Assembly (NCBI GenBank): GCA_009785595.1
Contig: WQVZ01000010.1
Location: 1-36,551, forward strand
Direction: 5' to 3'
Length of the DNA stretch: 36,551 nucleotides
From: Defluviitaleaceae bacterium
GTDB taxonomy: Bacteria; Bacillota; Clostridia; Lachnospirales; WRAX01
A program made the translations under genes and the position numbers. A model generated the notes under the pieces. The model worked only from the letters and a program-made list of their open reading frames with translations. It ran no database searches and had not been told where the DNA came from. Below are positions 1 to 8,055 of the stretch, piece by piece; position 1 is the first letter of the stretch, and each line of letters begins with the position of its first letter.

Positions 1-5
1 ACGCC

Positions 6-89
6 CTATATGCCAAAATCCAGCAGGGCCGCCGCCGCTATGTCGGTGTTTTCGCTGGCCACTTCTATTTTTCCTTCAAACCATCGCAT
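6..89 (-). pseudogene. Short ORF resembling the N-terminus of ribosomal protein L11 methyltransferase (PrmA-like), interrupted by in-frame TAG at 6-8; continues off the window edge
   Basis: Manual translation of minus strand: MRWFEGKIEVASENTDIAAAALLDFGI*GV; resembles the PrmA N-terminal pattern (MKW-E--I--SE-----L---GI-G). Only 27 codons visible. Confidence 0.35.
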
Positions 90-92
90 ATT

Positions 93-983
93 TTATCCTT
101 TGCTCCCCATAAATTTTGTGCAAATATATCCCGCCGCCGCAAAAACCAACAGCAGCACGGCGTTGAGAATTAAGGTGGGGCTAAGATGGGCAAATTGGTC
201 CGCCACGCCAAAATTAAACAGTGTAACCACGGCACCCAGTACCAGGCCCAGCACCACAAAATATACCTTTGTTTCAAATCGTTCGATTAGATAGCCGATA
301 ATTTTAGCCGCCGCCGCAAGGCCGATAAGAGCCCCAACAAAGAACGTAAGCACAATGGCTCCGGATTCCAGGCCCAGGCCCACGGCACCTTCTTCGCCCC
401 GGATAATCATAACGGCAACATCGGCAAAGTTGCCCACGGCGTTGTACACTGTGCCGTATTGCCCCAGCAATATTAACATCAGCGCGCCGCTGACGCCGGG
501 TATGGCCAGCAAAAAGCAGGAAATTATGCCGGCGGTTAGTATGGCAATAAAATTCCCGGGGCTTTGTATGGCATAAATAGCCACAACTTCATCGGATGAC
601 GCCATAAAGCTAAGGGCCACAATAACCGCAAAACCCACAACAGCAAGGGCATAATTGGGCTTTTTATGCCGCTCCGGCTTTATTTTGCTATATATCATGG
701 GCACACTGCCGATAACTAATCCAATAAAAAAGGCGTAACTTTGCAGGGGAAAGGCCTCCATAATACTGAGTATAACACCCACAGAGGCCAAAATACCAAT
801 GGCCGCACCAATGCCTATTGGCATCAGAAAAATCATGCTCTTTTTAAACTCTTTGCGCAAATTGTTTGCGGCAAAAATAATTTTGTCGTACAACCCCGTG
901 GCCACGGCAAAAGTTGACGCGGAAAAACCCGGTATCACCAGAGCCAGGCCGATAACAATGCCTTTTATGAAATTTATAATCAT
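93..983 (-). CDS. DUF368 family membrane protein (polyprenyl-phosphate transporter family)
   Basis: ORF 93..1019; start placed at MIINFIKGIVIGLALVIPGFSAST with AAAAGGAG upstream; characteristic G-A-L-V-I-P-G-x-S motif and many TM segments. Confidence 0.85.
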   Translation of the reverse strand: MIINFIKGIVIGLALVIPGFSASTFAVATGLYDKIIFAANNLRKEFKKSMIFLMPIGIGAAIGILASVGVILSIMEAFPLQSYAFFIGLVIGSVPMIYSKIKPERHKKPNYALAVVGFAVIVALSFMASSDEVVAIYAIQSPGNFIAILTAGIISCFLLAIPGVSGALMLILLGQYGTVYNAVGNFADVAVMIIRGEEGAVGLGLESGAIVLTFFVGALIGLAAAAKIIGYLIERFETKVYFVVLGLVLGAVVTLFNFGVADQFAHLSPTLILNAVLLLVFAAAGYICTKFMGSKG

Positions 984-996
984 ACCTATCTCCTTT

Positions 997-2280
997 TTAA
1001 TTACCAAAAAACGTGCCAAACAATTTCAAGGCGTATTCGTTGTCAGCAACCATCCCAAGCTCCCTGATGGCGTGCATAGCCATAACCGGCATACCCATGT
1101 CCACCACATTTACGCCCAAATTTGCCCCCAAAATAGCCCCAACAGTGCCACCGCCCAACACATCCGACCGGGTGATGTACTTTTGCATGGGCACATCAGC
1201 CTGTTGGCACAACGCAACAAAAACGCTGCCCGTATATGCCGTTGTGGCGTATTTTTGCATGGCCGAATACTTCAGCACCGGCCCACCACCAAGCACGGTG
1301 GTTGTTGTGGGGTCATCTTTGTCAGCATAATTTGGGTTGGCGGCGTGGGCCAGGTCGGCAGAAATTACAAAAGAATTCGACACAACCTGCCCAAATGTTC
1401 CACGTGGAACAATTCTGTCAATAAGTGTTTTTAAAAAAACTGATTGTGCCCCATGGGGCGTCAAGCTGCCTATTTCTTCATTATCCGGACAATACAACAT
1501 CTTGGTATACGCCGCCGGCACGCTGTTTACAATGGCATCCAGCCCGGCGTGTACCATCCACAAATCATCCAAGCGGGACGATGATATAAACTCCTCATTT
1601 TCCCCTATCAGCTGGCCTTTTTGATGCTCGTACAGCATTAGGTCAAAATCCAAAATATCATTGGCGTCGCAACCAAGCTCCGCCGTCAACAGATTTATCA
1701 AATAATCCCCCTGCTCCAGCTGATCATTAACCATGGCCACAAAAGGCAGGGTGTCCGTCTGGGGATTTATGGCCATGCCTTTGTTGACCTCCCGGTTAAG
1801 ATGTATGGCAAGGCTGGGAATAATCATCAGTGGGCGGTTTATGTTTATCAGCCGCTGAAGGGGCTTAAAAATATCGCTGGATTTAAGCAGCACCCGTCCG
1901 GCCAAGGCCAGCGGCCTGTCAAACCATGTATGCATTATAACACCACCATATGGTGCCGTGTTTAGTTTTATGTGGCCCTTTGCGGTCATCTGTGGGTTGG
2001 GTTTTATAACAAAAGCGGGCGAATCCGTATGGGCAGCAATGGCCCTGATGCCCTCAGCGGCCGGACAGCCCATGCCCATGATAAAAGCCGCAAAAGACGA
2101 ACTATTTTTCCGCAAAAAATATTTGCCGCCGGGAACAATATCCCAGTTTTCGGCTTCGTTTAGCTCTGTAAAGCCCGCTTGCTCCAACATTTGCGCCCCA
2201 TTGTGCGCAGCATGATATGCAGTAGGGCTATTGTACAGATAATCCAGCAATTTATGCGCATTTTCCCTTGTTTTTTCCAT
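997..2280 (-). CDS. M18 family aminopeptidase
   Basis: Protein contains AAHTDSPAF, DDLWMVHAGL, DNEEIGS, ISADLAHAANPNY motifs; start placed at MEKTREN with AGGGGGC ribosome-binding site. Confidence 0.9.
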   Translation of the reverse strand: MEKTRENAHKLLDYLYNSPTAYHAAHNGAQMLEQAGFTELNEAENWDIVPGGKYFLRKNSSSFAAFIMGMGCPAAEGIRAIAAHTDSPAFVIKPNPQMTAKGHIKLNTAPYGGVIMHTWFDRPLALAGRVLLKSSDIFKPLQRLININRPLMIIPSLAIHLNREVNKGMAINPQTDTLPFVAMVNDQLEQGDYLINLLTAELGCDANDILDFDLMLYEHQKGQLIGENEEFISSSRLDDLWMVHAGLDAIVNSVPAAYTKMLYCPDNEEIGSLTPHGAQSVFLKTLIDRIVPRGTFGQVVSNSFVISADLAHAANPNYADKDDPTTTTVLGGGPVLKYSAMQKYATTAYTGSVFVALCQQADVPMQKYITRSDVLGGGTVGAILGANLGVNVVDMGMPVMAMHAIRELGMVADNEYALKLFGTFFGN

Positions 2281-2380
2281 GATGCCCCCTAAAAAATCTT
2301 GTGATGCGTCCATTATAGCAAAAAAAAACTGCCTTGGCAATTATATCTGATTGTGGTAAAATTACTACCAAGGAAAGGGG

Positions 2381-3280
2381 ATGAATGTTGTGGAAAAATT
2401 GAAAATAGCCATTATCGGATACGGAAACATCGGCAAATACGCTGTGGAGGCGGTTAAGAGTGCTGCGGATATGGAGCTTGTGGGGATAGTGCGCCGCTCG
2501 GGTGAAGTGCCCGCCGGGGTTGATGTGCCCGTAACAGATGATATATCAAAACTTGGCAAAGTTGACGCGGCAATTTTATGCACCCCTACCAGAAGCGTAG
2601 AAGGCTACGCCCTGCAATGCCTAAAACTGGGCATCTCCACCGTGGACAGCTACGACATCCACTCTACTATATACGAGCTTCAAATGACCCTTGACATAGC
2701 GGCCAAGGCAGGCGGTGCGGCTTCCATAATCTCCGCCGGCTGGGACCCGGGCACAGATTCCGTTGTGCGGGCCATCATGCTGGCCAGCGCCCCCAACGGC
2801 CTTACCTACACAGACTTCGGCCCCGGCATGTCTATGGGCCACACCGTAGCCGCCAAAGCCATAAACGGCGTGCAAAACGCCCTGTCCATGACCATGCCCA
2901 TGGGTTACGGCGTGCACCGGCGCGATGTCTACATAGAAACCCAACCCGGCGCGGACTTTGAAAAAGTAAAGGCCGACCTGCTGGCCGACCCATACTTTAC
3001 CCTCGACGAAACCCACGTGTACAAAGTAGATGACGTAAACACCCTGATAGACCGCGGCCATGGCGTAAACATGGTGCGCCGCGGCGGTGCCGGCAAAACC
3101 CAAAACCAGTTCCTGCAATGGAAAATGTCCATAGACAACCCGGCCCTTACCAGCCAAATTATGGTGGCCTGCGCCCGCGCCGCGGTAAAGCAGCAGCCCG
3201 GGGCCTATACCATGCTGGAATTTCCCCTGATAGACATGTTGCCGGGTTGTAAAGAAGATTTGATACGTAAACTAGTGTAG
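2381..3280 (+). CDS. ddh: meso-diaminopimelate D-dehydrogenase
   Basis: N-terminal Rossmann motif IAIIGYGNIGKYAVEAV, CTPTRSVEGYALQCLKLGISTVDSYDIH, SAGWDPGTDSVVRA, FGPGMSMGHTVAAKAI typical of Ddh. Confidence 0.88.
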   Translation: MNVVEKLKIAIIGYGNIGKYAVEAVKSAADMELVGIVRRSGEVPAGVDVPVTDDISKLGKVDAAILCTPTRSVEGYALQCLKLGISTVDSYDIHSTIYELQMTLDIAAKAGGAASIISAGWDPGTDSVVRAIMLASAPNGLTYTDFGPGMSMGHTVAAKAINGVQNALSMTMPMGYGVHRRDVYIETQPGADFEKVKADLLADPYFTLDETHVYKVDDVNTLIDRGHGVNMVRRGGAGKTQNQFLQWKMSIDNPALTSQIMVACARAAVKQQPGAYTMLEFPLIDMLPGCKEDLIRKLV

Positions 3281-3298
3281 GGGCGGCATTTTGCCGCC
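3277..3298. repeat. Left copy of a 22-bp palindrome-containing repeat (GTAGGGGCGGCATTTTGCCGCC)
   Basis: Exact inverted copy at 3819-3840. Confidence 0.8.
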
Positions 3299-3324
3299 CA
3301 CAAAGCCACGGAGGTGTATATTAT

Positions 3325-3786
3325 ATGACATGGCGACCTGTTGAGCCACTATCACGCACACCTTGGACTGCGGATTTTACGGCGGCTAAGGGCAGGGCTA
3401 TTATATTTGGGGTTTTGGCGGTGGTGTTAATCTCGCTCGCAATAATAGCAAGTACACGTTTTGAACATACTTGGGGTAACATTAGGGTTGGAGAGGTTCA
3501 TTATTGGGTAGGTGGCCAAACTCACGCGACCCTTATTTCGGAATCAGCTTTTAGAAGCGGACTTTTCACGTTTCTTCCGCCGTTTGCGCCTTACTCTTTA
3601 GTAAGAATGCTGATTGACATCAACAATCCACAAAATGTAATCTTCCTGCCTCGTGCGACGCCACCCTCTGGCATGGTGTTCTTTATAGGCGGATTGTTCG
3701 CCATGACATCTTTGTATTGTGGGATTGTCGCCAGGGCGGCGCGGCGGCGTAATATACCGGGCGACCACAGGTCGCCCCTGCGATGA
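3325..3786 (+). CDS. Hypothetical membrane protein, two predicted TM segments
   Basis: ORF with hydrophobic segments (AIIFGVLAVVLISLAIIA; MVFFIGGLFAMTSLYCGIVA); C-terminus GDHRSPLR is encoded by a repeat, so the natural end may differ. Confidence 0.5.
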   Translation: MTWRPVEPLSRTPWTADFTAAKGRAIIFGVLAVVLISLAIIASTRFEHTWGNIRVGEVHYWVGGQTHATLISESAFRSGLFTFLPPFAPYSLVRMLIDINNPQNVIFLPRATPPSGMVFFIGGLFAMTSLYCGIVARAARRRNIPGDHRSPLR

Positions 3787-3818
3787 CGCGGGTGACGATG
3801 GCAATCGCCCCGCAATCA

Positions 3819-3840
3819 GGCGGCAAAATGCCGCCCCTAC
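3819..3840. repeat. Right, inverted copy of the 22-bp repeat (GGCGGCAAAATGCCGCCCCTAC)
   Basis: Perfect reverse complement of 3277-3298. Confidence 0.8.
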
Positions 3841-3862
3841 GATACGCGAGTACCTCGCCATT

Positions 3863-3998
3863 CGTCATTGCGAGCCCAAATATGTTTGGATTTGAGGTTA
3901 GCTTGCGGGCGAAACAATCCAGATAATATATCCTATTGCTGGATTGTTTCGGGCACAAAATGCATTTACATACCGATAGCGTTGCCCTCGCAGTGACA
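3863..3998. repeat. Intergenic palindromic element of the CGTCATTGCGAG... class
   Basis: Outer inverted repeat TCATTGCGAG (3865-3874)/CTCGCAGTGA (3987-3996); inner perfect 12-bp inverted repeat GAAACAATCCAG (3911-3922)/CTGGATTGTTTC (3939-3950). Confidence 0.75.
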
Positions 3999-4059
3999 TG
4001 CACCGTAAGGGCCGGCTCTTGTATTCGCCCGGCCAAACCACACAAAAGAAAGGCTTGAT

Positions 4060-6090
4060 GTGATGTTAAAACTACTTAGACGATACGGCGGGCCGTTTTT
4101 GCCTATGTTTTTGGCGGCAGTGGTCTTGCTTATTATACGGGCCGGGGCAGAGCTGTCCCTGCCCAGCTTAATGTCCGATATTGTGGACTACGGCATAGCC
4201 CAGGGGGGCATAGAATCCACCGTGCCAAGCAGGCTAACCCCAGAGACATTCGACTTGGTGTACGCTGAACTGCCGGAATATCTGCGACATGAGCTAACAC
4301 AGGGGCTGGACAATATCAGTCCGGAGCTGGCTCAGACCATGACACACATCTTGGCCCAGCTACAGGCCGACGGCGCACCTATTACGGACAACACCCACGC
4401 CGTACATCTGGCCAAGGAATTTATCCGGGCCGAGTATGAACGCCTGGGTGTAGACATGGCTCAACACCAGCTAAACTACATATTTACCACTGGCGGCGTC
4501 ATGATAGTCATAACCCTGCTGGCCATTGCCGTGGCCATTGGTCAGGGCTTTTTGTCCTCACGTATTGCCACCGGCATTGCCCGCCGGTTGCGCAAGGATA
4601 TTTTTGATAGGGTGGTTAGCTTTACCAATACGGAGTATAACAACTTTTCCACGGCGTCACTTATCACCCGCTCTACCAATGACGTAAACCAGGTGCAGGG
4701 CTTGCTGGCCATTGCGGTGCGCATTGTTGTGTTTTCGCCTATTATGGCTGTTGGTGGGGTATTGATGGTGGTGGGCACAGATGTGTCCATGGCCTGGATA
4801 ATTGCCCTGGCCGTGGGGCTTATTGTGGCTTTTATCACCATATTCATCATAATTGCCACGCCAAAATTTAAGATAATGCAAAAGCTGATAGACAAAGTAA
4901 ATTTGGTGACGCGAGAAGGGCTGACGGGCATTATGGTTATACGAGCCTTTACCGCCCAGACCCACGAGGCCCAGCGTTTTGATGTGGTAAATACCGACCT
5001 AAAGCGCACAGGCCTGTTTTTGGCCCGGCTAGGTGCACTGCAAATGCCTATAATCTCGCTGATTATGAACTTTACCACCATATTAATCGTTTGGATAGGC
5101 GCGGCATCTGTAGACGCGGGCAATCTGGCCGTGGGCAGCATCATGGCCTTTGTGCAATACACCATGTTTATTGTGTGGTCTTTCCTAATGATGGCCATGA
5201 TAATTGTTATGCTGCCACGGGCACAAGTAGCCGCCAACCGTATTATGGAGATTTTGGCCACGCCCCATGTGGTGACAGATCCGGATAACCCAGTGGAGAT
5301 TCCGGGTCAAGCCCGGAATGACATAAGTGTGGAATTTAAGCAGGTCAGCTTTAAATATCCAGGGGCAGAAGGATATGCCTTGTCCGACATAAGTTTTAAG
5401 GCCCAAAAGGGCAAAATGACGGCCTTTGTGGGTTCTACCGGCAGCGGAAAAACATCGCTGGTTAATCTTATACCCCGCCTGTATGATGCAACAGAGGGAC
5501 AGGTGCTGGTAAACGGCGTGGACGTAAAAACCGCCGCCCAGCGGGATGTGCGCAATGTAGTGGGCTATGTACCCCAGCAGGCGGTACTTTTCTCCGGCAC
5601 AATAGAAACCAATATAAAATACGCCGGGGATAACGTAGACGATGCCCACATGGAAAAAGCGGCCAAAGTTGCTCAGGCCCATGAATTTATACAAGAGCGC
5701 GAGGGCGGATATAAAGGCGATATTGCCCGGGGCGGCACCAATGTAAGCGGCGGCCAGCGGCAAAGGCTGGCCATTGCCCGTGCCATCGCAAAAAACCCCG
5801 AAATTTATATATTTGACGACAGTTTTTCGGCACTGGACTATAAAACAGACGCCAACTTGCGGGCAGCCATAACCCAAGAGATCGGCAATGCCACCATGCT
5901 TGTTGTAGCACAGCGCATAGGCACCATAAAAAATGCCGACCAAATTATTGTGCTGGATAATGGCAAAATTGTGGGCAGAGGCACACATAGGGAGCTTCTA
6001 AAAACCTGTGATGTGTATAAACAAATAGCGTCCAGCCAGTTGTCGGAACAAGAGCTGGCCAAAGACTTGGAAGGTGAGGTGACATCATGA
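4060..6090 (+). CDS. ABC transporter ATP-binding/permease protein (exporter half 1)
   Basis: TM domain plus NBD with Walker A GSTGSGKTS, signature SGGQRQRLAIARAI, Walker B IYIFDDS. Confidence 0.92.
   Translation: MMLKLLRRYGGPFLPMFLAAVVLLIIRAGAELSLPSLMSDIVDYGIAQGGIESTVPSRLTPETFDLVYAELPEYLRHELTQGLDNISPELAQTMTHILAQLQADGAPITDNTHAVHLAKEFIRAEYERLGVDMAQHQLNYIFTTGGVMIVITLLAIAVAIGQGFLSSRIATGIARRLRKDIFDRVVSFTNTEYNNFSTASLITRSTNDVNQVQGLLAIAVRIVVFSPIMAVGGVLMVVGTDVSMAWIIALAVGLIVAFITIFIIIATPKFKIMQKLIDKVNLVTREGLTGIMVIRAFTAQTHEAQRFDVVNTDLKRTGLFLARLGALQMPIISLIMNFTTILIVWIGAASVDAGNLAVGSIMAFVQYTMFIVWSFLMMAMIIVMLPRAQVAANRIMEILATPHVVTDPDNPVEIPGQARNDISVEFKQVSFKYPGAEGYALSDISFKAQKGKMTAFVGSTGSGKTSLVNLIPRLYDATEGQVLVNGVDVKTAAQRDVRNVVGYVPQQAVLFSGTIETNIKYAGDNVDDAHMEKAAKVAQAHEFIQEREGGYKGDIARGGTNVSGGQRQRLAIARAIAKNPEIYIFDDSFSALDYKTDANLRAAITQEIGNATMLVVAQRIGTIKNADQIIVLDNGKIVGRGTHRELLKTCDVYKQIASSQLSEQELAKDLEGEVTS
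5299..5323. repeat. Palindromic repeat unit ATTCCGGGTCAAGCCCGGAATGACA inside the ABC transporter coding sequence
   Basis: 8-bp stem ATTCCGGG/CCCGGAAT; translated in frame as part of EIPGQARNDI; diverged copy at 30281-30305. Confidence 0.75.
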
Positions 6091-7949
6091 GCCAACCCCG
6101 ACAAAACGCCCCGCAACAGGCACAACCTGCCTTTAGACCCCGCGGCCGCGGCCCGGGCGGACCTATGGCAGGGCCGGTGGAAAAAGCCAAGGACTTTAAA
6201 GGCACCCTGCGCCAATTGGCAAATTACCTAAAGCCTTTTAAAGTACGCATCATTATCTCGCTTATTTTTGCAGTGGTCAGCACCATTTTGGCCGTTATAT
6301 CCCCCGCAGTACTGGGCCAGGCGGTGACAGTGGTGTTTGACGGCAGTACATCCCGTATGGGCGGCGGCCCGGGGGTGGATTTTGACATGCTTGTGCCAAT
6401 AATCATCTTCTTGGCCGTGCTATATGTGCTCAGCTCCATATTTACGTTGTTTCAAGGGGCCATCATCGCCGGTGTGTCCCAAAGGGTAAGCTACAACCTG
6501 CGCACCAAATTTTACGCAAAAATAAACAAGCTGCCCTTGGGGTACTTCGACAACATCCCCCACGGCGATGTGCTGTCCCGCATGACCAATGACATAGACC
6601 TAATGGGAGACAGTCTGGGCCAAAGTCTGACGGCCCTCATCACATCCGCCATAACCCTGGTGGGTGCCATCGCAATGATGTTGGTTATATCCGTACCAAT
6701 GACAGGGGTAGCCCTGCTGGTGCTGCCGTTGTCGTTGGTTATCGTAATGTTTATCGTCAAAAAATCCCAAAAATTCTTTAGGTCTCAACAAAAATACCTG
6801 GGGGCAGTAAACGGTCAGATAGAGGAGGTCTTCGCAGGGCATCTCGTTGTAAAAGCCTTTAATGCCGAAGAAAAAGTGACCAAAAATTTTGATAAAGACA
6901 ATGATGTGCTGTACGCATCCGCCTGGAAAGCCAATTTTGTATCCACCCTTATTTTCCCACTGATGTTTTTTGTGGGCAATGTGGGATATGTGGCGGTAGC
7001 AGTGCTGGGAGCATACCTGGCCATACAAGGAGCCCTGGCCGTTGGCGCAATTTTGGCCTTTGTGCAGTACAGCCGCCGCATAACAGACCCCATAAATATG
7101 CTGGCTCAAATATCCAATGTTTTGCAATCTACCGTGGCAGCGGCAGAGCGTGTATTTGAATTCCTAAACCAAGAAGAAGAGCAGCCCGACGAGGAAAACA
7201 CCACAGACCCGGACATTATCGAAGGCCGGGTGGGTTTTGAACAAGTAAAGTTCGGCTACACCGCGGACAAGCCCGTAATTCATAACTTCTCTGCCGATAT
7301 AAAACAAGGCCAGCGCACGGCCATTGTTGGCCCCACCGGTGCTGGCAAAACCACTATTGTAAAACTGTTAATGCGATATTATGACATTGATGAAGGCCAG
7401 ATATCTTTGGACGGCCACAGTATTACGGACTTTAAACGCGACGACCTGCGGGGCATGATAGCTATGGTTCTGCAAGACACCTGGCTGTTTAACGGCACAA
7501 TTATGGAAAACATACGCTACGGCCGCCTGGACGCCACCGACGACGAGGTGATTGAAGCCGCAAAAGCCGCCCATGCCCACCACTTTATAATGGCCCTGCC
7601 CGGCGGCTATGATATGGAAATAAACGAAGAAGCCAACAACATAAGCCAGGGGCAAAAGCAATTGCTTACCATAGCCCGCGCCATACTCTCCAACCCAAAA
7701 ATTCTCATATTGGACGAGGCCACAAGCTCTGTAGACACCCGCACCGAACAACTGATACAAAAAGCCATGGACAGTTTGATGCAGGGGCGCACCAGTTTCA
7801 TCATAGCTCATCGCCTATCCACCATACGCCACGCGGACCTCATTTTGGTTATGAAAGACGGCGACATTGCGGAGCAAGGCACACATCAAGAGCTTTTAAG
7901 CCGCAACGGCTTTTACAGCGAGCTGTATAATGCCCAGTTTGAGGGGTAG
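6087..7949 (+). CDS. ABC transporter ATP-binding/permease protein (exporter half 2)
   Basis: Overlaps previous CDS by ATGA; Walker A GPTGAGKTT, signature ISQGQKQLLTIARAI, Walker B ILILDEATSSVD. Confidence 0.93.
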   Translation: MSQPRQNAPQQAQPAFRPRGRGPGGPMAGPVEKAKDFKGTLRQLANYLKPFKVRIIISLIFAVVSTILAVISPAVLGQAVTVVFDGSTSRMGGGPGVDFDMLVPIIIFLAVLYVLSSIFTLFQGAIIAGVSQRVSYNLRTKFYAKINKLPLGYFDNIPHGDVLSRMTNDIDLMGDSLGQSLTALITSAITLVGAIAMMLVISVPMTGVALLVLPLSLVIVMFIVKKSQKFFRSQQKYLGAVNGQIEEVFAGHLVVKAFNAEEKVTKNFDKDNDVLYASAWKANFVSTLIFPLMFFVGNVGYVAVAVLGAYLAIQGALAVGAILAFVQYSRRITDPINMLAQISNVLQSTVAAAERVFEFLNQEEEQPDEENTTDPDIIEGRVGFEQVKFGYTADKPVIHNFSADIKQGQRTAIVGPTGAGKTTIVKLLMRYYDIDEGQISLDGHSITDFKRDDLRGMIAMVLQDTWLFNGTIMENIRYGRLDATDDEVIEAAKAAHAHHFIMALPGGYDMEINEEANNISQGQKQLLTIARAILSNPKILILDEATSSVDTRTEQLIQKAMDSLMQGRTSFIIAHRLSTIRHADLILVMKDGDIAEQGTHQELLSRNGFYSELYNAQFEG

Positions 7950-8055
7950 GTTTGGGGCGGTTGTTTTGTTGCAAATTCAATGGCGTGCGATTGGAAGCGA
8001 GCTGGTTTTACGCAGGTGGATGACCACCCAAAATATAAAAACAGGAGTGAAAACC

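Noticed and set aside
2621-3157. 178-aa minus-strand ORF within ddh
   Set aside because: Shadow ORF; His/Gly/Val-rich composition, no RBS, overlaps a well-supported gene.
4542-5261. 239-aa minus-strand ORF opposite ABC exporter half 1
   Set aside because: Low-complexity composition rich in Thr/Ile/Met/Ala typical of an antisense shadow of a membrane-protein gene; no family pattern; the + strand gene is unambiguous.
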